Source of the DNA: Alphaproteobacteria bacterium
GTDB taxonomy: Bacteria; Pseudomonadota; Alphaproteobacteria; Zavarziniales; Zavarziniaceae
NCBI GenBank assembly: GCA_021774355.1
Contig: JAJFJE010000161.1
Coordinates: 1-5,306 of the forward strand
Length of the DNA stretch: 5,306 nucleotides
Direction of reading: 5' to 3'
Shown: piece after piece, positions 1 to 5,306 of the stretch
How positions within the stretch are numbered: the stretch's first letter is position 1
Layout: every line of letters begins with the position of its first letter
The notes under the pieces: model-generated
Databases searched by the model: none
The model's input: the letters and a program-made list of their open reading frames with translations, nothing else
What the model was told of the DNA's origin: nothing
Program-made: the position numbers and the translations under genes

Positions 1-1425
1 GAAATACAGGCTTTCGTCGATGCGGATCGACAGCAGGTCGGCCTGGGTAACCACCTTGTGCCGGCTGACATTACGGAAGTGCTGGGTGCCGGGGACCTGG
101 CCGACAATGGCCATGTGCGGCCGGCTGGTGCGCCACAGGAACAGGCCGAGGGACAGCGCCACGCCGGCCATGATGCCGGCTTCCACGCCGACCAGCAGAA
201 CCAGGAAGATGGTCACCGCCATGGCCGCGAAATCCGCCTTGGAATAGGCATAGGTGCGGCGGATGGCGTTGAGATCGACCAGGGACAGCACGGCCACGAT
301 GATGGTGGCGGCGAGCACGGCCTGGGGCAGCAGACGGAACAGGGGGGTCAGGAACAGGGTTGCCGCCAGGATGCCGAGGGCGGTGACGGCGCCGGCCATC
401 GGGGTCTCGGCCCCGGCATCGAAATTGACCACCGAACGGGCGAAGCCGCCGGTCACCGGATAGCCGCCGGACAGGGCGGAGGCCAGGTTGGCGGTGCCCA
501 GGCCGACCAGTTCCTGATTGGCCACGACCCGCTGGCGCCGCTTGGCGGCCAGGGTCTGGGCCACCGAAATCGACTCGACGAAGCCGATCAGGCTGATCAG
601 CACCGCCGCCGGCAGCAGGTCGAGCCACAGTCCGGGGGCAAATCCCGGCAGGGCGAAAGGCGGCAGGGCGTGGGGAATGGCGCCGACGATCTTGACGCCC
701 CGGGCATCCAGGCCGAAGCCGGCAACCGCCAGGATGGACAGGGCGATGGCGGCGACCGGACCGGCCTTGGCCGCCAGGTCGGCGATACGGGGCTTCAGGC
801 CGGCCCGGACCAGCAGGGGCTTCAGGCCGCGCCGGACCCAGAACAGGAAGGCCAGGGAAGCGCCGCCCACCGCGACCGTATAGGGGTTGGTGTGGCTGGC
901 CCCACGCAGCAGGGCGGTGACGATTTCGGCCAGTGAATCGCCGGACGCCCGGATGCCCAATATGTGCTTCAACTGGCTCGAGGCGATCAGAATGCCCGAG
1001 GCGGTGATGAACCCGGAGATCACCGGATGGCTGAGGAAATTGGCCAGGAACCCCAGGCGCAGCACGGCCATGGCGACCAGCACCAGGCCCGACAGGAAGG
1101 CGAGCGTCAGGGCCGCCTCCAGATATTCCGGGGTTCCCTGGGTGGCCACCTGGGAGGCGGCCGCGGCGGTCATCAAAGAGACCACCGCCACCGGCCCGAC
1201 CGCCAGGGTCCGGCTGGTCCCGAACAGGGCATAGGCGATCAGGGGCAGGATCGAGGCATAGAGGCCGACCTGGGGCGGCAGGCCGGCCAGCATGGCGTAG
1301 GCCAGGCTCTGGGGCACCAGCATGATGGTGACGATCCCCGCGGCGACCAGGTCGCTGACCGCATTGTCCCGGGAATAGGCGGGCGCCCACGCCAGGATCG
1401 GGAAAAAGCGCGCCAGTTTGTCCAC
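1..1425 (-). CDS. SulP-family inorganic anion transporter, partial (C-terminal STAS domain cut off)
   Basis: This is an inner-membrane anion transporter of the SulP (SLC26-like) family. It is read in the frame that starts at GTG 1425 and stays open to base 1, giving 475 visible residues. A GGGGAG ribosome-binding site ends 8 nt before the GTG. The family signature lies at residues 25-61, beginning DLVAAGIVTIMLVPQSLAYA, and many hydrophobic segments follow. A second conserved block at about 281-345 includes GFVES, the NQEL segment and the SGGYPVTGGFARS loop. From about residue 437 the sequence turns hydrophilic and looks like the start of a STAS domain; roughly 100 residues should lie outside the window. 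It is the last visible gene of the sulfide-oxidation operon, 19 nt after the oxidoreductase. Sulfate, sulfite or bicarbonate could be the substrate, and the sequence does not decide. The operon context favours a sulfur oxyanion, but that is inference. Family call is very secure. Confidence 0.93.
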   Translation of the reverse strand, partial: MDKLARFFPILAWAPAYSRDNAVSDLVAAGIVTIMLVPQSLAYAMLAGLPPQVGLYASILPLIAYALFGTSRTLAVGPVAVVSLMTAAAASQVATQGTPEYLEAALTLAFLSGLVLVAMAVLRLGFLANFLSHPVISGFITASGILIASSQLKHILGIRASGDSLAEIVTALLRGASHTNPYTVAVGGASLAFLFWVRRGLKPLLVRAGLKPRIADLAAKAGPVAAIALSILAVAGFGLDARGVKIVGAIPHALPPFALPGFAPGLWLDLLPAAVLISLIGFVESISVAQTLAAKRRQRVVANQELVGLGTANLASALSGGYPVTGGFARSVVNFDAGAETPMAGAVTALGILAATLFLTPLFRLLPQAVLAATIIVAVLSLVDLNAIRRTYAYSKADFAAMAVTIFLVLLVGVEAGIMAGVALSLGLFLWRTSRPHMAIVGQVPGTQHFRNVSRHKVVTQADLLSIRIDESLYF

Positions 1426-1444
1426 GGTACCCGCTCCCCGACGG

Positions 1445-3118
1445 TCAGCCGACCATCTGCGGCTTGGCCAGCCATTCCTTGCCGCGCAGCATGGCTTTCC
1501 AATAGATCGGCGGCAGGAGCCGCTCCTTCAGCAGCCAGGCGAGGGAACTGGGCCGGGTGCCGTCGATCAGCCAATGCGGGAAGCTGGGCAGCAGCTTGCC
1601 GCCGTAGCCGAATTCGGCGAGCACGATCTTGCCCCGCTCGACGGTCAGCGGGCACGAGCCGTAGCCGTCATAATGGGCCTCCGGCAGGGTGCTGCTGGTC
1701 AGGTCCTTGACCAGATTATGGGCCACCACCGGGGCCTGCTTGCGGGCCGCGGCCGCGGTCTTGGCATTGGGCGCATTGGCGACGTCGCCCAGGGCATAGA
1801 TGTCGGGCAGGGTGCGGTGGCGCAGGGTGGCGGGGTCGACATCGACCCAGCCGGCGGCGTCGGCCAAAGGCGACACGCGGATGAAATCCGGGGCCGTCTG
1901 GGGCGGCACGACATGGATCATGTCGAAGGACCGCTCGACCACCGATTTCGAACCGTCGGCGGCGGTGGCGGTGAACCACGCCTTGCGCGCCGGGCCGTCG
2001 ATCCGGGTCAATTCGTGCTGGAAGCCGAGGTTGATGTGATAGCGCTCGATGTAGCGCATCAGGGCCGGGACATAGTCCTTGACGCCGAACAGCACGCCGC
2101 CGGCGTTGAGGAAGTCGATCGCGATCTTGTCCAGGCAGCCCTGGCGCAGCCAATGATCGGCCGACAGATACATCGCCTTTTGCGGCGCGCCGGCGCATTT
2201 GATCGGCATTGGCGGCTGGGTGAACAGGGCCCGCCCGCTGCGCAGGTTGCGCACCAGCTCCCAGGTATAGGGCGCCAGGTCGTAGCGATAATTCGAGGTG
2301 ACGCCGTTGCGCCCCAGGGTCTCGGTCAGGCCCTCGATGCCGCCCCAGTCGAGCTTCAGCCCCGGTGCCACCACCAGCTTCTCGTAGCGGACCACCCGAC
2401 AGCCATCGAGGATCACCGCCTTCTTGTCCGGTTCGAAGGCGGCAACCGCCGCCTTGATCCAGCGCACCCCCGACGGAATCAGCGAGGCCATGGTCTTGGC
2501 TGTCGAGGCCGCCTCGAACACGCCGCCGCCGACCATGGTCCAGCCCGGCTGGTAGTAATGGACGTCGGCGGGATCGATCAGGGCGATGTCGAGGCCCGGC
2601 CGGCGCGCCAGCAGGCTGGCGGCCGCGGCGATCCCGGCGGCGCCGCCGCCGACAATGACGATTTCGTGGCTGGCATCGGCCACGTCGGTGGGTGTCTTGC
2701 CGCCATTTGCAATCCGCCGGATGACCCCGGCCATGTCGTAGCCGGCGCCCTTGGCGGCCGCCAGGATCTGGGGCAGGGGGCGGCCATGGGCCCCTTCCGC
2801 CAGGGACCACAGGGTCGCCGAACGGGTTCCGGTCCGGCAATAGGCGAAGATCGGCTTGGGCAATTCGTCCAGCAGCGCCGAGAAATGAACGGCATCGTCA
2901 TCGCTCACCTTGCCGGCGACGATGGGCTGGTAGGCGGTCCGCAGCCCGGCCGCCTGGGCCGCCGCGGCGATTTCCTGAAAGGCCGGCTGATCGGCCCCTT
3001 CGCCGTCCGGGCGGTTGCAGACGATCGAGCGGAAGCCCGCGGCGGCAATCGCCGCGATGTCGTCCGGCTGGATCTGCGGCGACACGGACAGGGTGGCGCT
3101 GATGGGCTTCGGCTGCAT
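1445..3118 (-). CDS. DUF442 rhodanese-like domain fused to type II sulfide:quinone oxidoreductase
   Basis: A 557-residue fusion. Residues about 1-115 are a DUF442/TIGR01244 (BLH phosphatase-like) domain with VCNRPDGE at 34-40 and the loop CRTGTRS at C94-S100. Residues about 150-557 are an FAD-dependent sulfide:quinone oxidoreductase, which oxidises sulfide, makes a persulfide and passes electrons to the quinone pool at the cytoplasmic membrane. The FAD-binding GGGAAG is at 157-162. The body resembles the mitochondrial SQOR type: HYYQPGW at 187-193, IPSGVRWIKA at 214-223, KCAGAPQK with C308, GDxxN-x-P-x-x-KTAAA at 444-457 and YDGYGSCP with C489. C308 and C489 align with the two catalytic cysteines of human SQOR (Cys201, Cys379). 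An amphipathic, Trp-rich C-terminus (about 525-554) fits peripheral membrane attachment. The SQOR 'GDC' is GDV here (V446), away from the redox pair. GGAG lies 9 nt before the ATG. Automatic labels such as 'tyrosine phosphatase/oxidoreductase' are possible, but the loop has rhodanese spacing. Confidence 0.92.
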   Translation of the reverse strand: MQPKPISATLSVSPQIQPDDIAAIAAAGFRSIVCNRPDGEGADQPAFQEIAAAAQAAGLRTAYQPIVAGKVSDDDAVHFSALLDELPKPIFAYCRTGTRSATLWSLAEGAHGRPLPQILAAAKGAGYDMAGVIRRIANGGKTPTDVADASHEIVIVGGGAAGIAAAASLLARRPGLDIALIDPADVHYYQPGWTMVGGGVFEAASTAKTMASLIPSGVRWIKAAVAAFEPDKKAVILDGCRVVRYEKLVVAPGLKLDWGGIEGLTETLGRNGVTSNYRYDLAPYTWELVRNLRSGRALFTQPPMPIKCAGAPQKAMYLSADHWLRQGCLDKIAIDFLNAGGVLFGVKDYVPALMRYIERYHINLGFQHELTRIDGPARKAWFTATAADGSKSVVERSFDMIHVVPPQTAPDFIRVSPLADAAGWVDVDPATLRHRTLPDIYALGDVANAPNAKTAAAARKQAPVVAHNLVKDLTSSTLPEAHYDGYGSCPLTVERGKIVLAEFGYGGKLLPSFPHWLIDGTRPSSLAWLLKERLLPPIYWKAMLRGKEWLAKPQMVG

Positions 3119-3157
3119 GGGCTTGTTCTCCGCGATTTTTGGGGCTGGCGGCCCGAC

Positions 3158-4051
3158 TTACAGGATGTTGAGCGGCACTTTCAGGAAGCGCTTGCCGGTC
3201 GCGTCCGGCGGCGGCAATTCGCCGGCCCGCATGTTGACCTGCAGGGACGGAATGATCAGGCGGGGCATGCCCAAGGTCTTGTCCCGGGCCTCGCGCATGG
3301 CGACGAACGCATCCTCGGTGATGCCGTCATGGACGTGGATGTTGTTCGCCCGTTCCTCGGCCACGGTCGTTTCCCAGCGGAATTCACGGCCGTTGGGGGC
3401 GTAGTCATGGCACATGAACAGCCGGGTCTCGCCGGGCATGGACAGGACCCGCCGGATCGACCGGTACAGGGTACGGGCATCGCCGCCGGGAAAATCGGCC
3501 CGGGCCGAACCGCCATCGGGCATGAACAGAGTGTCGCCGACAAAAGCGGCATCGCCGATGACATGGGTCATGCAGGCCGGGGTGTGGCCGGGGGTGTGCA
3601 TGGCAAAGCCGGTCATGGTGCCGATCCGGTAGCTGTCGCCGTCGCCGAACAACTGGTCGAACTGGCTGCCGTCGCGCTGGAACTCGGTCCCTTCGTTGAA
3701 GATCTTGCCGAAGGTGTCCTGGACAAGGGTGATGTTGTTGCCGATGCCCAGCTTGCCGCCCAGCTTCTGCTGGATATAGGGCGCGGCCGACAGGTGGTCG
3801 GCGTGGACATGGGTTTCGATCAGCCAGTCCAGGCGCAGCTTGTTGGCCTGGATGAAGGCGATGATCTTGTCGGCCGAGCCGTGGCTGACCCGGCCCGCCG
3901 CATAATCGATATCCATCACGGAATCGACCACCGCACAGGCGTCGGTACGGGGGTCCTTGACGACATAGCTGACCGTATTGGTGGGCTCGTCGAAGAAGGC
4001 GGTTACCTCGGGTTTCACCGTCAGCTCGACCGCGTGCGGGATCTCGGACAT
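3158..4051 (-). CDS. Blh/ETHE1-like persulfide dioxygenase (MBL fold)
   Basis: A 297-residue metallo-beta-lactamase-fold enzyme, predicted to oxidise glutathione persulfide or a related persulfide to sulfite with O2 and one iron in the cytoplasm. The metal motif THVHADH is at T80-H86, TPGHTP has H156, VGDTLF has D173 and MCHDY has H215. H81, H156 and D173 match the iron ligands of human ETHE1 (His79, His135, Asp154). The SARADFPGG segment (R184, D186) matches the ETHE1 substrate-site stretch containing Arg163. The long insert at about 101-146, with NNITLVQ, DGSQFDQLF and DGD, is typical of the bacterial Blh branch and not of glyoxalase II. Classical Blh carries DUF442 on the same chain; here it is on the next gene. 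It is first in the operon, with AAGGAG 7 nt before the ATG, and sits directly under the predicted operator. Family and role are strong; the exact thiol substrate is unknown. Confidence 0.92.
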   Translation of the reverse strand: MSEIPHAVELTVKPEVTAFFDEPTNTVSYVVKDPRTDACAVVDSVMDIDYAAGRVSHGSADKIIAFIQANKLRLDWLIETHVHADHLSAAPYIQQKLGGKLGIGNNITLVQDTFGKIFNEGTEFQRDGSQFDQLFGDGDSYRIGTMTGFAMHTPGHTPACMTHVIGDAAFVGDTLFMPDGGSARADFPGGDARTLYRSIRRVLSMPGETRLFMCHDYAPNGREFRWETTVAEERANNIHVHDGITEDAFVAMREARDKTLGMPRLIIPSLQVNMRAGELPPPDATGKRFLKVPLNIL

Positions 4052-4084
4052 GGCGTTGCTCCTTTTTGCGCGTCGTATCTTTCT

Positions 4085-4112
4085 TGTTAAGTAAATTCGA
4101 AACTACTAAAAT
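4085..4112 (+). promoter_or_regulatory. Predicted promoter of the ArsR-family repressor gene
   Basis: TTGTTA (4085-4090, four of six -35 matches) and TAAAAT (4107-4112, five of six -10 matches) are 16 nt apart. The promoter spans the palindrome and shares its centre at 4098/4099. Transcription would begin near 4119, right at the ATG at 4120, so the mRNA may be leaderless. This agrees with the lack of a ribosome-binding site before either candidate ATG. Confidence 0.5.
4087..4110. promoter_or_regulatory. Candidate operator for the ArsR-family repressor (imperfect palindrome)
   Basis: A 24-bp inverted repeat with arms TTAAGTA and TACTAAA around a central TTCGAA; nine of twelve base pairs are complementary. 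It lies in the only markedly A+T-rich stretch of the window, between the repressor and the dioxygenase genes, and overlaps both predicted promoters. ArsR-family dimers typically bind such imperfect, A+T-rich palindromes, so autoregulation together with operon control is likely. No second copy was noticed elsewhere in the window. Confidence 0.6.
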
Positions 4113-4117
4113 GTCAA
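4090..4117 (-). promoter_or_regulatory. Predicted sigma70-type promoter of the sulfide-oxidation operon
   Basis: On the minus strand a perfect -35 TTGACA (4117-4112) is followed after 16 nt by TTTACT (4095-4090), which matches four of six -10 positions. The start of transcription would fall near 4083, leaving a leader of about 30 nt that contains the AAGGAG site of the dioxygenase gene. The spacer and -10 are covered by the palindrome at 4087-4110, so a bound repressor should block the promoter. This is a reading of motifs only; no start site has been measured. Confidence 0.55.
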
Positions 4118-4119
4118 GC

Positions 4120-4434
4120 ATGAATGAATCGAACGACCCCGGCGGCCTGGCCATCCGCGCCTGCGATGTCTCGGTCCTGCTGGAGGCCATGGCCAATCCC
4201 GCCCGCCTGCGCGTGCTCTGCCGGCTGCTCGACGGCGAATGCTCGGCCGGGGCGTTGGCGGTGATCGCCGGGCTGTCGCCGGCCGCGCTGTCGCAGCATC
4301 TGGCGCGCTTGCGGCACCTGGGCATCGTCGAGACGCGGCGTGGCGGCCAGACCATCCATTACCGCCTGGTCAGGGCCGATGTGCGGGCCTTGCTGGCGAC
4401 GCTCGACAGGCTGTTCTGCACCACGGCCCCGTGA
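4120..4434 (+). CDS. ArsR-family repressor, BigR/SqrR-like persulfide sensor
   Basis: A 104-residue winged-helix DNA-binding protein expected to repress the divergent sulfide-oxidation operon and itself. MANPARLRVLC (24-34) is the typical ArsR opening, the recognition helix is around SPAALSQHLARLRHLG (53-68), and the wing RRGGQTIHYRL is at 73-83. C34 and C100 are 66 residues apart and sit in 'VLC' and 'LFC' contexts. In SqrR (Cys41/Cys107) and BigR (Cys42/Cys108) cysteines in the same contexts and at the same spacing form a tetrasulfide or disulfide on persulfide exposure. C15 and C41 are extra. No ELCVC metal-site motif of arsenic or cadmium sensors is present. Two in-frame ATGs exist, 4111 and 4120; 4111 lies inside the predicted -10, so 4120 was chosen. 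Neither has a Shine-Dalgarno site. The frame can be extended to a TTG at 4066, but that lies in the divergent gene's ribosome-binding region. Confidence 0.88.
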   Translation: MNESNDPGGLAIRACDVSVLLEAMANPARLRVLCRLLDGECSAGALAVIAGLSPAALSQHLARLRHLGIVETRRGGQTIHYRLVRADVRALLATLDRLFCTTAP

Positions 4435-4449
4435 CGGCGGGGCACCGTC

Positions 4450-4467
4450 GGTCGCCTCCGGGCGATC
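4450..4467. terminator. Possible hairpin between convergent genes
   Basis: A 7-bp stem (one G-T pair) closes a TCCG loop in the 47-nt gap between the repressor and the CBS-domain gene. In plus-strand RNA the loop would be C(UCCG)G, a stable UNCG-type tetraloop. No U-tract follows on either strand, so if it ends transcription it is not a canonical intrinsic terminator. It may only be a chance G+C-rich hairpin. Confidence 0.3.
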
Positions 4468-4481
4468 CGCCGCGCCGGCGC

Positions 4482-4913
4482 TCATGGCACCGGCGAGCGA
4501 TGATGGGCCGTGATCGCCTGGATCAGTTCGACGGCAATCGTGCGGTTGGCGCGGTGGGCAATGTCCCCCAGGGCCAGCATGCCGACCATGTGGCACCCGG
4601 CATCGACCACCGGCAGGCGGCGGATTCGCTTTGCTTCCATCAGCAGGACCGCGTCGCTCACCGGGTCGTCGCTACGGCAGCAGACCACAGCCACGGTCAT
4701 CACCTCGCGGGCGGTCAGCCGGCCGGCGTCGCGGCCCCTGCCCACGGCCCGCAGGGCGATGTCGCGGTCGGTCACCATGCCCAGCAGGTGGCCGTCCTCG
4801 CCGACCGGCACGCTGCCAATGTCCTGTTCGGCCATCAGCCGGACGATCTCGGATACGGCCGTGTCGGGAGTGACCCAGGTCACTCCGACATGCATGACGT
4901 CGGACACTTTCAT
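4482..4913 (-). CDS. Tandem CBS-domain protein (stand-alone CBS pair)
   Basis: A 143-residue soluble protein consisting almost entirely of two CBS motifs, which usually pair to form a Bateman module that binds adenine nucleotides. CBS1 covers about 1-57, with VSDVM at 3-7, SVPVGEDG at 34-41 and GMVTDRDI at 45-52. CBS2 covers about 68-122, with AREVM at 68-72, RLPVVDAG at 99-106 and GMLALGDIA at 111-119. A C78-C79 pair and C107 are present, and there is no catalytic or membrane domain. GGAGG lies about 8 nt before the ATG. It is convergent with the repressor and 70 nt downstream of the DUF599 gene on the same strand. A perfect FNR-type box in that gap suggests its own low-oxygen-induced promoter. 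Its partner and ligand are not evident; related small CBS proteins are often stress- or hypoxia-linked. The family call is secure and the function open. Confidence 0.92.
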   Translation of the reverse strand: MKVSDVMHVGVTWVTPDTAVSEIVRLMAEQDIGSVPVGEDGHLLGMVTDRDIALRAVGRGRDAGRLTAREVMTVAVVCCRSDDPVSDAVLLMEAKRIRRLPVVDAGCHMVGMLALGDIAHRANRTIAVELIQAITAHHRSPVP

Positions 4914-4973
4914 CGTCGCTTCCTCCGACCCGGCCGGGACTTGTTCACTGTGCGCCTGCTGTGTCAGTCCTCA

Positions 4974-4987
4974 TTGATGCGGATCAA
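4974..4987 (-). promoter_or_regulatory. Perfect FNR/FixK/Anr-type box upstream of the CBS gene
   Basis: The sequence TTGAT-GCGG-ATCAA is the full symmetric consensus for FNR-family activators. Its centre (4980/4981) is about 67 nt upstream of the CBS-gene ATG. A weak -10-like CACAGT (4952-4947, minus strand) would put transcription near 4939, which sets the box at about -41.5, the classical class II activator position. The box overlaps the stop codon and last codon of the upstream DUF599 gene. Site recognition is from consensus only. Confidence 0.65.
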
Positions 4988-5306
4988 CCGTGTCCCCCGC
5001 AGCCGTCATGGGCCTGGGCGACGCTGTCGAAGCGGTACAGCGTGGCGATGACCAAAACCGTCGCCACCGGCAGCGCAAGGGGTTCCATCAGGCCGGCGAT
5101 CAGCGGCGCCAGATAGGCCAGGGTCCGCAGGCTGTCGCTGTAGTAGCGCCCGGCCAGTGCCGCATAGCGCTGGGCCGCCGCCCGGTCCGTCTCGGATGCG
5201 GTCGGGCCGAACCCGACAAGGTAGCCGAGATGGTTGAAGAAACGGGCCGCCTGGGTGGCAAACAGGAAGGTCGCGAACAGGGTCGCCACGACCAGTCCGC
5301 CAACGA
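4984..5306 (-). CDS. DUF599-family membrane protein, partial (C-terminal part)
   Basis: The frame is open to the right edge, so this is the C-terminal 106 residues of a longer protein; DUF599 members are usually over 200 residues. A GTG at 5289 could be taken as a start, but the frame stays open upstream and the family alignment needs more N-terminus. Visible parts are a hydrophobic segment (LVVATLFATFLFATQAARFFN), a GYLVGFGP turn, a helix with AAQRYAALAGRYYSDSLRT that matches the conserved family region before the last membrane segments, and a final hydrophobic stretch ending ATLYRFDS. The tail HDGCGGHG is rich in Gly, His and Cys. The function of the family is not known. It precedes the CBS gene on the same strand, but the 70-nt gap holds a separate predicted promoter. 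Confidence 0.7.
   Translation of the reverse strand, partial: VGGLVVATLFATFLFATQAARFFNHLGYLVGFGPTASETDRAAAQRYAALAGRYYSDSLRTLAYLAPLIAGLMEPLALPVATVLVIATLYRFDSVAQAHDGCGGHG

Noticed and set aside
58..936. A plus-strand open frame of 292 codons rich in Gln, Gly and Asp
   Set aside because: It is the antisense shadow of the SulP gene; composition is repetitive and has no domain signature.
71..1390. A minus-strand open frame of 439 codons over the SulP region
   Set aside because: It is the wrong frame of the SulP gene: rich in Arg, Gly and Pro, with none of the membrane segments that the neighbouring frame shows.
3119..3157. Possible internal promoter or hairpin between dioxygenase and oxidoreductase genes
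   Set aside because: The 39-nt gap shows only a ribosome-binding site; no convincing -35/-10 pair or stem was found.
3158..4051. Glyoxalase II as the identity of the MBL-fold enzyme
   Set aside because: The iron-ligand set with the SARADF segment and the Blh-type insert, plus the operon context, fit a persulfide dioxygenase better.
1418..4090. A plus-strand open frame of about 890 codons opposite the oxidoreductase and dioxygenase genes
   Set aside because: It is antisense to two genes with intact catalytic motifs, shows no recognisable domain, and is explained by G+C-rich codon structure suppressing stops on the other strand.
4066..4119. Upstream starts (TTG 4066, ATG 4111) for the ArsR-family gene
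   Set aside because: TTG 4066 lies in the ribosome-binding region of the divergent gene and would run the protein through the operator; ATG 4111 lies within the predicted -10 and has no Shine-Dalgarno site. It cannot be fully excluded for ATG 4111.
4239..5051. A plus-strand open frame of 270 codons across the repressor end and the CBS gene
   Set aside because: It is out of frame with the repressor, antisense to the CBS gene, and has no recognisable domain.

Overview
The window is G+C-rich, densely coding chromosomal DNA. It looks alphaproteobacterial, possibly a Rhodospirillales-like lineage. That placement is inferred from the strong G+C codon bias, the BigR/SqrR-type repressor, the Blh-type persulfide dioxygenase and the FNR/FixK-type box; no marker gene fixes the taxon. 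I see no mobile element, CRISPR array, tRNA or rRNA.

Left and centre (1-4051, minus strand) hold a three-gene operon read right to left. First is a Blh/ETHE1-like persulfide dioxygenase (3158-4051). After 39 nt comes a fusion of a DUF442 rhodanese-like domain with a type II sulfide:quinone oxidoreductase (1445-3118). After 19 nt comes a SulP-family anion transporter (GTG start at 1425), which runs off the left edge as its STAS domain begins. A divergent ArsR-family repressor (about 4120-4434, plus strand) has two cysteines at the spacing of the BigR/SqrR persulfide sensors. The A+T-rich gap between the dioxygenase and the repressor contains an imperfect 24-bp palindrome (4087-4110) and two face-to-face promoters laid almost exactly over each other.

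Right (4435-5306) holds a tandem-CBS-domain protein (4482-4913, minus), convergent with the repressor. A perfect TTGAT-N4-ATCAA box lies upstream of it at the spacing expected for a class II FNR-type activator site. Beyond that is the C-terminal part of a DUF599-family membrane protein, which enters from the right edge.

How the genes fit together (inference): sulfide is oxidised by the quinone oxidoreductase to a persulfide. The fused sulfurtransferase-like domain may move the sulfane sulfur to a thiol acceptor, the dioxygenase oxidises the product to sulfite, and the SulP protein may move a resulting oxyanion across the membrane. The repressor would release the operon when persulfide oxidises its cysteine pair. 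The CBS gene appears to be a separate unit responding to low oxygen.
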